A stretch of DNA of 64,000 nucleotides from Pseudomonadales bacterium (lineage in GTDB: Bacteria; Pseudomonadota; Gammaproteobacteria; Pseudomonadales; Pseudohongiellaceae). The stretch spans positions 186,001 through 250,000 of the forward strand of contig WLWQ01000003.1 in NCBI GenBank assembly GCA_012103535.1, written 5' to 3'. This document shows, piece after piece, positions 25,160-34,770 of this stretch; position 1 is the stretch's first letter, and each line of letters begins with the position of its first letter. A program made the translations under genes and the position numbers. The notes under the pieces were generated by a model that did not search any database, had not been told where the DNA came from, and worked only from the letters and a program-made list of their open reading frames with translations.

Positions 25160-26200
25160 ATGGACGGACAGTTACACACCCAAGTTAAACCCATTCTTCT
25201 CGGAACTTTAAAAGCGGGAATTCTGCTTTTTTGTCTATTCTTTCTTTCCGCCTGTTATCTCGGACAGGAACCTGAGGCTAGTTGGTCGACGAGCGTCGAA
25301 GGCGTCTATAGCGCCGATTTTTCAGCCGACGGTTTGTACGCTGCAGTTGGCTCTTTCCAGCACGGTGGCAGTTTGTGGCGAACAGACGACGGTGAGCGGC
25401 TCTACAACTGGAATCATGAAGCGGATGAGAATACGGCGATTACTGCTTTGTCGTTTTCCCCAGAAGGGGACTATGTAGTTACAGCCGATGAGCGCACTCT
25501 GGTCTTGTGGGATGTCTATGAAGGTAGTGCTTTGCGTTTTTTCAATTCCCCAGGTGAAATTCGCTACATAGAACTCACTCCTAGAGCGGACAAAGCGTTA
25601 CTGGGATTAAGCGGAGGAGAAGCAGTTCTATTTGATATACAGCGCGGCGGAATCATTCATGAAATGGAACACAGTGCGGAAATTATCAATCAGGCAATCA
25701 GTGCCGATGGTCGCTATGCGCTGTTTAGTTTGAGTAATCGTATTACGGTGTTTTGGGACTTACGGGATGGTTCCGTGATTCGAGAACTAAACCATGATAG
25801 TCGAGTTCACACTATTGCTCTGTCGGAAGACGGAAGTCTTGGTTTTCTGGCAATACAACATCGCGAGGCTGCTATCTTTGACATGCGCTCTGGCGAAAAA
25901 ATGACCCACCTGCGTTACAACAACCCTTTCTTTCCTTCATTCTCCAGTTTCCTAGCCGCGCGCTTTTACAATGGCGGTCAACAATTACTGACAGGAAACA
26001 CCACGGGCGCTTTGGAGTTATGGAACACTACAGATGGCAGTAGAGTCGAACGTTGGGTTACACCTAAAACTAATTCCTTAGGAGTGGTGAGTGCTACCAA
26101 TTCTGCTGTCGTTGCCGTGGCGAAACACAGTCAAGAGCAACAAGTATTCGCTCTCACTTCCAACGGCTATACTCATCGCTATAGCCTGGAGCTAAATTAG
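25160..26200 (+). CDS. WD40-like beta-propeller lipoprotein
   Basis: A 346-residue lipoprotein. The N-terminus has a hydrophobic stretch and lipobox (GILLFCLFFLSAC, Cys at about residue 32). The rest is a series of repeats of about 40 residues resembling WD40/quinoprotein blades: ADFSADGLYAAVGSFQHGG.LW, ALSFSPEGDYVVTADERTLVLWD, AISADGRYALFSLSNRITVFWD and LSEDGSLGFLAIQHREAAIFD. A seven-bladed propeller is likely. Such proteins act as interaction platforms in the envelope; no partner is evident. It is 24 bp downstream of rsd and overlaps the stop of the convergent arsM (shared TTAG). Confidence 0.82.
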   Translation: MDGQLHTQVKPILLGTLKAGILLFCLFFLSACYLGQEPEASWSTSVEGVYSADFSADGLYAAVGSFQHGGSLWRTDDGERLYNWNHEADENTAITALSFSPEGDYVVTADERTLVLWDVYEGSALRFFNSPGEIRYIELTPRADKALLGLSGGEAVLFDIQRGGIIHEMEHSAEIINQAISADGRYALFSLSNRITVFWDLRDGSVIRELNHDSRVHTIALSEDGSLGFLAIQHREAAIFDMRSGEKMTHLRYNNPFFPSFSSFLAARFYNGGQQLLTGNTTGALELWNTTDGSRVERWVTPKTNSLGVVSATNSAVVAVAKHSQEQQVFALTSNGYTHRYSLELN

Positions 26201-27324
26201 CAACAGCTGTTACCACCACTCGTAGAATTATGGGTGGAACCTTTCGATTCCCGCGCGAATCGAACTGTGCCGGCTGGGGCACAAAACTCTTTCCCCTCAA
26301 TTGCAACCGCAGGACTAATACCGATGAAATCATCCTTCATTGGTCCCTCAGTTAAAAACTTATAGCTGCGCTCACAGACGGCGATTCTCTCACCACGGGG
26401 GTAAATATGGTCTTCATCGTCTCGCACTTCGCTGTAGGGGCCCTTGTAAATAACGGCCTGGCCAACATCTAAACACACTTTGGGGGTTGGCTTTATCGCC
26501 ATTAAGGTTACAGAGCGGAACTCAATTCCTTCAACTACTTGCCAGGGGCTCGCGTCCCACTTGTCATAGTTAACCAACACGAAACCCGCATCGAGAAACG
26601 CCTGTGAAAACTGTTTTTCTTGAAAGGCACCGGATATACAGCCAGTCCATAACTCCTCGTTACTCTTCAGATGTTCTGGTACCGACTCATCGCTGACGAT
26701 GTCGGAAATAGCTACATGACCTCCTGGCTTAAGCACTCTAAAAATTCCATCGATCATCTGCTTACGATCCGTTTCAGCAACCAGATTCAAGACGCAGTTT
26801 GATACCACCAGGTCAATCGAGTTATCAGCAATCAAAGGTTGCTCGATTTTTTGCTGCTGTTGCCAATCTTGAAATTCCAGGGACTCGATGGAAAGTGATG
26901 AATTATTTTCTAAAAAAAGTTCTTGAGCTTTAAGATCGAATGCAAGATCTTGAATATAGCCTTTATGAAAAGTGACGCGATCGCTACCAATCTTTTCTGC
27001 CATCTCAGCTTGATACTTACGCGCTAAGGCCAACATTTCGTCTGTCATGTCGATGCCGATGACATTCCCTGTTTCTCCCACGAGTTGAGCAGCCATATAA
27101 CATATTTTTCCGCCGCCACTGCCAAGATCTAAAACTGTATCTCCTTCTTGCACATAACGAGAGGGATCTCCACAACCGTAATCCCGTTCTACAATTTCCT
27201 GGGGCAATAGTTCCAATAGACGAACGTCATAGTCTACCGGGCAACAAAGTGCTTCTTGTCTTTCTTTTGCACCTTCGGCATAGCGTTCAGAAACTATGCC
27301 TTTTACTTCCGCCTGACTATTCAC
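26197..27324 (-). CDS. arsM: Arsenite S-adenosylmethionine methyltransferase (ArsM-like)
   Basis: Would methylate As(III) with SAM to mono- and dimethylated arsenicals. The SAM motif is LDLGSGGGK (residues 65-73). The three cysteines that bind As(III) in ArsM enzymes have counterparts here: Cys51 in YGCGDP, Cys177 in SNCVLNL and Cys229 in GCISGAF. A Cys-Cys pair lies at 27-28, and the protein ends in NSCC. Compared with typical ArsM there is an insertion of about 30 residues (131-162) before the SNC motif, and the C-terminal domain (~275-375) is long. A 30-bp palindrome lies just upstream. A related SAM enzyme of another specificity is possible but unlikely with this cysteine set. Confidence 0.85.
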   Translation of the reverse strand: MNSQAEVKGIVSERYAEGAKERQEALCCPVDYDVRLLELLPQEIVERDYGCGDPSRYVQEGDTVLDLGSGGGKICYMAAQLVGETGNVIGIDMTDEMLALARKYQAEMAEKIGSDRVTFHKGYIQDLAFDLKAQELFLENNSSLSIESLEFQDWQQQQKIEQPLIADNSIDLVVSNCVLNLVAETDRKQMIDGIFRVLKPGGHVAISDIVSDESVPEHLKSNEELWTGCISGAFQEKQFSQAFLDAGFVLVNYDKWDASPWQVVEGIEFRSVTLMAIKPTPKVCLDVGQAVIYKGPYSEVRDDEDHIYPRGERIAVCERSYKFLTEGPMKDDFIGISPAVAIEGKEFCAPAGTVRFARESKGSTHNSTSGGNSCC

Positions 27325-27349
27325 GAGTAACTCCTATTTGTTGGTTTAT

Positions 27350-27379
27350 CTGTAGAAGTGTATCCATACACTTTTACAG
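27350..27379. promoter_or_regulatory. 30-bp near-perfect palindrome upstream of arsM (candidate operator)
   Basis: Arms of 14 nt (27350-27363 and 27366-27379) flank a CC centre and match at 13 of 14 positions; the core is AAGTGTAT-CC-ATACACTT. It ends 26 nt before the arsM start, the right place for a repressor operator. The binding protein is not encoded nearby; an ArsR- or TetR-type dimer is an inference. Confidence 0.6.
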
Positions 27380-27436
27380 CTTCTCACTAAAATTAGAGGC
27401 ACAAAAATGTGGTTTTGCTTGTAATTTAAGAGCTCG

Positions 27437-27489
27437 CATTCGCTTTCAGCGAATGTCGGCATGGCCCAGCCAGCAATCACAGATTGCTG
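27437..27489. repeat. Two tandem perfect 8-bp stem-loops
   Basis: First hairpin: CATTCGCT, loop TTC, AGCGAATG (27437-27455). Second: CAGCAATC, loop ACA, GATTGCTG (27471-27489). Both have eight perfect pairs and 3-nt loops, with 15 nt between them. They lie between the reductase stop and arsM. They lack a U-tract, so they are more likely processing or REP-like elements than intrinsic terminators. Confidence 0.55.
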
Positions 27490-27594
27490 TCGTTCGACTG
27501 CGCAGCATGTTACTCATGCAAAATACTTGTCTCACCCATGCCTCACAGAGTAATTTTCTAATCTATGCGTAATAACTTTTACCTGATCGTCGTT

Positions 27595-29730
27595 CTATTT
27601 TCTCTGCCAGCGGAAAAACTTTTCTGTCCAGGGAAAGTATTTTTCCGGCAGTCGCGCGTTCCGCCAGGCATTAGCTGCGAATTTATTTGCTTCGAGTAAT
27701 GTTGGGTAGATATGAGTTACTGCCGAGGTCTTTTTTAGGCCCATGCCGTGAGTCATGGCAAACACGAACTCACCGATAAGCTCTCCAGCGTGATAACCAA
27801 CGATAGTTACCCCAAGTATTTTGTCTTTTCCCGGCACTGTTAATATTTTTATAAAGCCATGGGCTTCACCGTCTGCAAGTGCGCGGTCGAGATGATCCAT
27901 ATCGTACCGCGTAACTTCGTAGGGGATGTTTTGTGCTTTCGCTTCTTCTTCGCTCAGTCCGACTCTAGCGACCTCAGGATCGGTAAATGTTGCCCAAGGC
28001 ACAACATTGTATTTAGCCTTGAGCCGCCAAAGACCGCCGAGCATGGCGTTTATCGACGAAAAGAAGGCCTGAAATGATGCCATGTGAGTGAACTGGTATG
28101 GGCCTGCCACATCACCGCAAGCGTAGATATTCGGATAGGAAGTTTGCATCGCTTCGTTAATTTCAATTGTCCCTTGAGGGGTTAAAGGCAGCTCTAACTC
28201 TTCCAGACCGAATCCTTCCACATTAGCTTTCCGACCAATCGCTAAAAGGACCTTGTCGAATTCTACTTGCACCGTCTCACCCTGATACTCGGCATCCATG
28301 TAAGCTTGCTCACCAATCTGACCAAACTTAAGCAGTCGCTGATCAGTGAGTACATTTATACCGTCACTCTCAAATTGTTCTGTTACCGCCGCTGACACTT
28401 CAGGATCTTCTCTAGGCATGATGCGTGCTGCCATGTCTACTTGAGTAACGTCAGCCCCCAAGTTGTTAAAGGCCTGTGCTAATTCGCAACCGATCGGTCC
28501 TCCGCCCACCACAAGTAGTCTGCGTGGTAATTCGCGCAATTCCCATACGGAATCCGAAGTCAGATAGTCGATCTGATCCAGGCCGGGTATTGGTGGAACT
28601 AGCGGGCGAGCACCGGTGGAAACAATGATTGAGCGAGTATTGATGACGCGCTCTCCAACGCGAACGCTATAAGGTGATTCGATCTTGGCCTCACCTTTCA
28701 CACATTCCACACCCAAAGAAGTAAAGCGCTCCACCGAGTCATGGGGCTCTATCGCCTTAATCACGCCCTGTACTCGTTCCATCACTTTGGCAAAATCTAC
28801 ATCACCATTCCCATTATTAATGCCGTATTCCTCAGCGCGTTTTATGTAGGACATTATGCGTCCGCTGCGAATAAGTGATTTGCTGGGCACACAGCCTGTG
28901 TTTAAACAGTCTCCTCCCATCTTGTGTTTTTCTACCAGTACGACTTTTGCTTTGGCGCCAGCAACAATAAGCGATGCAACCAAACCGGCGGAACCTGCAC
29001 CGATGACTACGACGTTTACATCAAATTTTTTGGGTTTAACAAACTTTTTCATGACCTTGTTGCGTTGAATAGAATTTACGATAAATTTAGCGACGAGCGG
29101 GAATAGCCCAAGCAACGCGAAAGAAAAAATCAAAGATCCGCTCACTAAGCCCGACAACGAAGTGATTTGTGCTAACTCGGAACCCGCGTTTACATAGACT
29201 GCCGTTCCTAACAGCATACCTACTTGGCTAACAATGTAAAAAGACGCTGTCTTAATTGGTGTCAGTCCCATTAGCAGGTTCACCATGAAAAATGGAAACA
29301 AGGGCACCATTCTTATGCTGAACAAATAGAAGCTTCCGTCTTTTTCAATGCCTTTGTTAATAGGTGCCAGGTAGTCTCCAAATTTACTTTGCACCCAATC
29401 TCGCAGCAGCGTTCTAGAAACCAGGAATGCAAGCGTTGCACCGATACTACTGGCAAAAGACACCAGCAATAATCCCCAACCTAAACCGAAGATCGCCCCT
29501 CCTATTAGTGTAAGGATGGCCGCACCGGGAATAGACAATGCTGCAACCGTGACGTAAACAACAAAATAGATCATTGCCGCAATGGCAAAATTCTGGTCTT
29601 TATAATCCTGTATTGCGCCTAACTGTGACTGCGCATATTCGAGCGTTAGGAACTGGCCCAGATCGAAGAAAAAATAGCTACCAATTGCGATGGCAAAAAT
29701 GGCAACGATGGCGGTTTTCGTTTTACTCAT
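27595..29730 (-). CDS. TVP38/DedA-like membrane domain fused to pyridine nucleotide-disulfide oxidoreductase
   Basis: A 711-residue fusion. Residues ~1-225 are a TVP38/TMEM64 (SNARE-associated/DedA-like) membrane domain with several hydrophobic segments and the GGAIFGLGWGLLLVSFASSIGA and FRxxPLFPFFMVNLLMGLTPI-like (RMVPLFPFFMVNLLMGL) hallmarks. Residues ~237-711 are a flavin disulfide reductase of the mercuric reductase/lipoamide dehydrogenase class: FAD site VVVIGAGSAGLVASL, redox pair Cys276/Cys281 in GGDCLNTGCVPSK, NAD(P) site LVVGGGPIGCELAQ, second FAD motif IYACGDVAGP and C-terminal HIYPTLLEANKFA. ATG 29730 follows AAGGA. Gene order with arsM suggests a role in arsenic or thiol redox chemistry, but the substrate is unproven. 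Confidence 0.88.
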   Translation of the reverse strand: MSKTKTAIVAIFAIAIGSYFFFDLGQFLTLEYAQSQLGAIQDYKDQNFAIAAMIYFVVYVTVAALSIPGAAILTLIGGAIFGLGWGLLLVSFASSIGATLAFLVSRTLLRDWVQSKFGDYLAPINKGIEKDGSFYLFSIRMVPLFPFFMVNLLMGLTPIKTASFYIVSQVGMLLGTAVYVNAGSELAQITSLSGLVSGSLIFSFALLGLFPLVAKFIVNSIQRNKVMKKFVKPKKFDVNVVVIGAGSAGLVASLIVAGAKAKVVLVEKHKMGGDCLNTGCVPSKSLIRSGRIMSYIKRAEEYGINNGNGDVDFAKVMERVQGVIKAIEPHDSVERFTSLGVECVKGEAKIESPYSVRVGERVINTRSIIVSTGARPLVPPIPGLDQIDYLTSDSVWELRELPRRLLVVGGGPIGCELAQAFNNLGADVTQVDMAARIMPREDPEVSAAVTEQFESDGINVLTDQRLLKFGQIGEQAYMDAEYQGETVQVEFDKVLLAIGRKANVEGFGLEELELPLTPQGTIEINEAMQTSYPNIYACGDVAGPYQFTHMASFQAFFSSINAMLGGLWRLKAKYNVVPWATFTDPEVARVGLSEEEAKAQNIPYEVTRYDMDHLDRALADGEAHGFIKILTVPGKDKILGVTIVGYHAGELIGEFVFAMTHGMGLKKTSAVTHIYPTLLEANKFAANAWRNARLPEKYFPWTEKFFRWQRK

Positions 29731-29801
29731 CAAATATCCTTAGCAGATTGGAAAGCTGCATGAACCCTGGCTTGTGAGGATTCGCTGTAGGTATTTTATT
29801 C

Positions 29802-29829
29802 TTGTTTTCAAGTTTTGATATGCTATAAA
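29802..29829 (+). promoter_or_regulatory. Candidate sigma-70 promoter for hemB
   Basis: TTGTTT (29802-29807), a 16-bp spacer and TATAAA (29824-29829), about 90 nt before the hemB start. Assigned by eye from hexamer match only. Confidence 0.35.
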
Positions 29830-29883
29830 CCACTTGCAATCGATTCTGCAGAAGCCCAAGATCGCGCAGATTAGCGAATATAA

Positions 29884-30930
<1,047 letters not shown>

Positions 30931-30976
30931 CTGACTGCCGGATTCTGGGCGGTCACAACGAAAAATTCGCAATATC

Positions 30977-31004
30977 TTGAAACCTGAATAATTGGCCTTA
31001 TTAT
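30977..31004 (+). promoter_or_regulatory. Candidate sigma-70 promoter for trxA
   Basis: TTGAAA (30977-30982), a 16-bp spacer and TATTAT (30999-31004), about 90 nt before the trxA start. Hexamer match by eye only. Confidence 0.4.
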
Positions 31005-31092
31005 AGAGTCCTCGACCATGCACCATTTGAATGCACTGCTCGATTCTGAACTCTCGGTTAGTAACTAGCCTCTAAACCCAAAGGAAAACTTT

Positions 31093-31467
31093 ATGAGCGA
31101 CAATCTTAGCGATCAGCAACAGACGCAGACGGAAAGCAACGCGGCTGGCGACATCGTTCACATTTCAGATAGTAGTTTTGACCAAGACGTATTGCAGGCC
31201 GAAGGCCCCGTACTGGTAGATTTCTGGGCCGAATGGTGCGGGCCCTGCAAAATGATCGCACCGGTTTTAGAAGAACTCGCTGGCGATTATGGCGAGAAGT
31301 TAAAGGTATGCAAAATGGATGTAGACGCCAACCCGGAAACGGCGCCCAAGTACGGGATTCGCGGCATTCCTACCCTGATTCTATTTAATAATGGCGATGT
31401 AGCTGGTACCAAAGTCGGCGCCGTTTCAAAATCTCAACTTTCTGCTTTTATTGACAGCGCCATCTAA
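31093..31467 (+). CDS. trxA: Thioredoxin
   Basis: General cytoplasmic disulfide reductase. The active site WCGPC has Cys49 and Cys52, and the cis-proline loop [11 protein letters not shown] is present. The 124-residue protein has an extra hydrophilic N-terminal tail of about 16 residues (rich in Gln, Ser and Asp) relative to the 108-residue E. coli protein. The ATG at 31093 has AAAGGAAA upstream, so the tail is translated unless a start inside the gene is used. It precedes rho, as in Pseudomonas and E. coli. A stem-loop follows 12 nt after the stop codon. Confidence 0.95.
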   Translation: MSDNLSDQQQTQTESNAAGDIVHISDSSFDQDVLQAEGPVLVDFWAEWCGPCKMIAPVLEELAGDYGEKLKVCKMDVDANPETAPKYGIRGIPTLILFNNGDVAGTKVGAVSKSQLSAFIDSAI

Positions 31468-31479
31468 ATTGCGTTTAAT

Positions 31480-31509
31480 GTGACGTCTCGCATATCTGCG
31501 AGACGCCAC
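31480..31509 (+). terminator. Stem-loop after trxA
   Basis: CGTCTCGCA pairs perfectly with TGCGAGACG around a TATC loop. Beyond one A/C mismatch the stem continues with GTG/CAC. There is no U-tract immediately after it, so it may protect the trxA mRNA 3' end or assist Rho-dependent termination rather than act as an intrinsic terminator. Confidence 0.45.
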
Positions 31510-31514
31510 AGGAA

Positions 31515-31564
31515 GTGGAATTTCTTACTAAAACCCTGATTTTTCTAGTAACCAAAAATTCCAC
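31515..31564 (+). repeat. Long imperfect inverted repeat in rho leader
   Basis: GTGGAATTT (31515-31523) pairs perfectly with AAATTCCAC (31556-31564). Inside it TTACTA (31525-31530) pairs with TAGTAA (31546-31551). The two stems would stack into a 15-bp hairpin with a small internal loop. Confidence 0.45.
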
Positions 31565-31938
31565 ATTGACCTGAATTATTCCTGGTAAACAGATAACGCG
31601 CATTGCGCCAAGTTCTGCGTACCTAATTTATAAAATGCAAAATAAGTATTTGTGGACACATTAAAAGAGTGGGTCTATAGTTAAAAAATCGTTGGACCTT
31701 AAAAATAAAAACCAACAAAAAAATCTAGCTATGATTTTTAATAGAAAGATTAAACAAAAAAGAAATCCATCGACAAACTCCACTCTGCAAGATTAACCAG
31801 TATTAACAACAACCCTTTAAATCACATAATCAATTCCTAAAGATTAATCCTTTGCACCTATATTCGTGTCCTGTCTCGTTCAAATGACAGTACGCATTAT
31901 CAATCTAATCCCTAATTCTCTTTTATAGAAATCCAACT

Positions 31939-33198
31939 ATGAACCTCACAGAACTCAAATCGAAACCAATCGCAGAACTTCTCGAAACAGCTCAAGAGAT
32001 GGGATTGGACAACGTCTCTCGCTCCAGAAAACAAGACATCATATTCGTCATACTGAAAAAGCATGCGAAGAACGGGGAAGACATTTACGGCGATGGTGTA
32101 TTGGAAATTTTGCAGGATGGTTTTGGATTCTTAAGGTCGGCGGATTCGTCGTATTTAGCAGGACCAGATGATATTTATGTTTCGCCAAGTCAGATACGAC
32201 GATTTAATTTACGCACTGGTGATACAGTCGCTGGAAAAATAAGACCTCCAAAAGACGGCGAACGCTATTTTGCCTTGTTAAAGATAGCCGAAATCAACTT
32301 TAGCAAACCTGAAAACTCCAAGAACAAAATCCTTTTCGAAAACCTCACCCCTCTATTTCCAGACGAACGATTAGAACTTCAACTAGGTAACGGTAGTACC
32401 GAAGACTTAAGTGCCAGGGTTATCGATTTAACCGCACCGATTGGAAAAGGACAAAGGGGATTGATCGTGTCACCACCGAAAGCTGGTAAGACACTCATAC
32501 TGCAAAACATTGCTCAGTCGATTACAAGGAATAATCCGGAAACTCGTTTAATCGTATTGCTAATCGATGAGCGGCCGGAAGAAGTTACAGAGATGCAGCG
32601 CTCGGTACGCGGTGAAGTAGTAGCGAGTACATTCGATGAACCACCATCCCGCCACGTGCAAGTTGCGGACATGGTGATCGAAAAAGCGAAGCGCCTGGTA
32701 GAACACAAAGAAGATGTTGTTATTCTTCTCGATTCAATTACGCGTTTGGCGCGAGCTTACAACACAGTAATACCTTCTTCAGGAAAAGTATTAACCGGTG
32801 GTGTTGACGCTCATGCATTGGAAAGACCTAAGCGATTCTTCGGTGCGGCGCGAAATCTGGAAGAAGGTGGATCGCTTACCATTATCGCTACAGCTCTGAT
32901 TGAAACCGGTTCGAAAATGGATGAAGTCATTTACGAAGAATTTAAAGGCACCGGTAACATGGAATTGCACCTGGATAGAAAAGTTGCAGAAAAACGCATA
33001 TATCCAGCAATCAACGTGCGACGCTCCGGCACTCGCCGCGAAGATTTACTTACCACCGAAGAAGAATTACAACGCATGTGGATTTTGCGCAAGCTTCTAA
33101 GTTCTATGGAAGACGTGCAGGCAACTGAGTTCATCTTGGATAAACTTAAAGACACCAAAACCAATGATGAATTCTTTAATGCGATGAAGAGAAAATAA
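31939..33198 (+). CDS. rho: Transcription termination factor Rho
   Basis: Hexameric RNA-dependent helicase that ends transcription at rut sites. The 419 residues match E. coli Rho. The N-terminal RNA-binding domain contains [32 protein letters not shown], with the OB-fold RNA site. The ATPase core has P-loop SPPKAGKT, Walker [11 protein letters not shown]-loop region [16 protein letters not shown], the [13 protein letters not shown] segment, and the R-loop [12 protein letters not shown]. No insertion domain is present. Probably transcribed from the long leader upstream and autoregulated. Confidence 0.97.
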   Translation: MNLTELKSKPIAELLETAQEMGLDNVSRSRKQDIIFVILKKHAKNGEDIYGDGVLEILQDGFGFLRSADSSYLAGPDDIYVSPSQIRRFNLRTGDTVAGKIRPPKDGERYFALLKIAEINFSKPENSKNKILFENLTPLFPDERLELQLGNGSTEDLSARVIDLTAPIGKGQRGLIVSPPKAGKTLILQNIAQSITRNNPETRLIVLLIDERPEEVTEMQRSVRGEVVASTFDEPPSRHVQVADMVIEKAKRLVEHKEDVVILLDSITRLARAYNTVIPSSGKVLTGGVDAHALERPKRFFGAARNLEEGGSLTIIATALIETGSKMDEVIYEEFKGTGNMELHLDRKVAEKRIYPAINVRRSGTRREDLLTTEEELQRMWILRKLLSSMEDVQATEFILDKLKDTKTNDEFFNAMKRK

Positions 33199-33259
33199 TA
33201 CTTCGCCATATCATCTGGTTAATACCAGTTCCAACTAGGCTCTCTTAAAGAATCCTTTC

Positions 33260-34726
33260 ATGTCATTTAAAGATCTCCGTGACTTTATTGATCTGCTCGA
33301 ACAAGAGGGCGAACTCAAACGAATTCAAACCGAAGTCGATCCCTATCTCGAAGTTACCGAGATTTCAGATCGAACACTTCGTCGTGGTGGCCCAGCTCTA
33401 CTTTTCGAGAACGTAAAAGGCTCTTCTCTTCCCCTCCTGGCAAACTTATTTGGCAATACCCGGCGCATCGCTTTGGCAATGGGCCAGGAAGATCTGGAAG
33501 GATTGCGCGATGTCGGTAAGTTATTGGCTTTTTTAAGAGAGCCTACTCCGCCTTCGGGTTGGAAAGACTTGTGGCAGAGCTTGCCCAGCTACAAGAGTGT
33601 TTTAAACATAGCTCCTAACGTAAAACGCTCGGCACCTTGTCAGGAAATAGTCATCGAAGAAGATGAAATCGACCTTGCCTTGTTGCCTATTCAAACTTGT
33701 TGGCCAGGCGACGCTGCTCCGTTAGTAACCTGGCCCCTGGTGATTACCAAGGGACCGGAGAAAGAGCGGCAAAACCTTGGCATCTACCGTATGCAACTGA
33801 TCGGACGCAATAAACTAATTATGCGTTGGCTTTCTCACCGCGGTGGTGCGTTGGACTTTCGTGACTGGAAATTGAAGCATCCGGCAGAACCTTTTCCCGT
33901 ATCGATTGCCTTAGGCGCCGATCCTGCCACCATCCTGGCCACAGTGACCCCGGTACCAGACACACTTTCAGAATATGCTTTCGCCGGCTTATTGCGCGGT
34001 GGGAAGACTGACGTGGTGGAGTCTCAAACCAATGAATTGCAAGTACCGGCAAGTGCTGAAATCGTCTTGGAAGGCGTTATAGAGGCGGACGAAGTCGCGG
34101 ACGAAGGACCTTATGGGGATCACACTGGATACTACAACGAAGTAGAGCAATTCCCGGTATTTACGGTAAAGCGTATTACTCACCGTAAGGATCCGATCTA
34201 TCACAGCACCTACACGGGTCGCCCGCCGGATGAACCGGCGATGTTAGGTGTGGCCTTGAATGAAGTGTTCGTGCCTCTGTTACAGAAGCAATTTCCGGAA
34301 ATTTCCGATTTTTACCTTCCTCCTGAAGGATGCTCTTATCGAATGGCCGTGGTCAGCATGAAGAAGCAATATGCGGGACATGCGAAACGCGTCATGATGG
34401 GAATCTGGTCTTTCCTTAGACAATTCATGTACACCAAGTTTGTTGTGGTCGTGGATGACGATGTGGACATCCGTAGTTGGGAAGATGTTATCTGGGCCAT
34501 CACAACGCGCATGGATCCAATTCGAGATACCGTGCTAATCGACAACACTCCTATCGACCATCTCGATTTCGCTTCTCCGGTTTCAGGTTTGGGTTCCAAA
34601 ATGGGTCTGGACGCTACCAACAAGTGGCCAGGTGAGACTGACAGAGAATGGGGAACTCCAATCGAGATGAGCGAAGAAGTAAAACAGCGAGTCGATGAGT
34701 TGTGGAAGGAATTAGGTATTGATTAA
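33260..34726 (+). CDS. ubiD: 4-hydroxy-3-polyprenylbenzoate decarboxylase UbiD
   Basis: Prenylated-FMN-dependent decarboxylase of ubiquinone synthesis; it needs the prenyltransferase UbiX, which is not in the window. The length of 488 residues is standard. Recognisable parts are [48 protein letters not shown] (prFMN and metal region), the catalytic Glu-Arg-Glu neighbourhood with [18 protein letters not shown] [19 protein letters not shown], and [21 protein letters not shown]. It lies 61 bp downstream of rho, the order seen in Pseudomonas. Its stop codon begins the dyad shared with hemY. Confidence 0.95.
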   Translation: MSFKDLRDFIDLLEQEGELKRIQTEVDPYLEVTEISDRTLRRGGPALLFENVKGSSLPLLANLFGNTRRIALAMGQEDLEGLRDVGKLLAFLREPTPPSGWKDLWQSLPSYKSVLNIAPNVKRSAPCQEIVIEEDEIDLALLPIQTCWPGDAAPLVTWPLVITKGPEKERQNLGIYRMQLIGRNKLIMRWLSHRGGALDFRDWKLKHPAEPFPVSIALGADPATILATVTPVPDTLSEYAFAGLLRGGKTDVVESQTNELQVPASAEIVLEGVIEADEVADEGPYGDHTGYYNEVEQFPVFTVKRITHRKDPIYHSTYTGRPPDEPAMLGVALNEVFVPLLQKQFPEISDFYLPPEGCSYRMAVVSMKKQYAGHAKRVMMGIWSFLRQFMYTKFVVVVDDDVDIRSWEDVIWAITTRMDPIRDTVLIDNTPIDHLDFASPVSGLGSKMGLDATNKWPGETDREWGTPIEMSEEVKQRVDELWKELGID

Positions 34727-34770
34727 CCCGTAAATTTCAACAAATGATCATTTGTTGATTATCGCGGGTT
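34725..34770. terminator. Bidirectional dyad between convergent ubiD and hemY
   Basis: The gap between the ubiD and hemY stops is almost wholly symmetric. A perfect 22-bp palindrome (11-nt arms, 34737-34758, centre TGATCA) is flanked by AACCCG (34725-34730) and CGGGTT (34765-34770), which also pair. It overlaps both stop codons. Likely a bidirectional transcription end, though without a long U-tract. Confidence 0.6.

Larger units (their letters stand above)
31468..31938 (+). promoter_or_regulatory. trxA-rho intergenic region: structured, C-rich and G-poor rho leader
   Basis: A 471-bp region without a gene. It starts with a stem-loop (31480-31509), then a longer dyad (31515-31564). From about 31760 to 31925 the top strand is markedly poor in G and relatively rich in C; 31801-31860 contains 15 C and 2 G. 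Such composition is what Rho-loading (rut) sites look like, and rho is autoregulated by attenuation in its leader in E. coli. I infer a similar attenuator here. No leader peptide or firm promoter was identified. Confidence 0.5.

Noticed and set aside
27249-27572. 107-codon plus-strand frame over the arsM upstream region
   Set aside because: It overlaps the arsM N-terminus on the other strand and both hairpins, has no family resemblance and no ribosome binding site.
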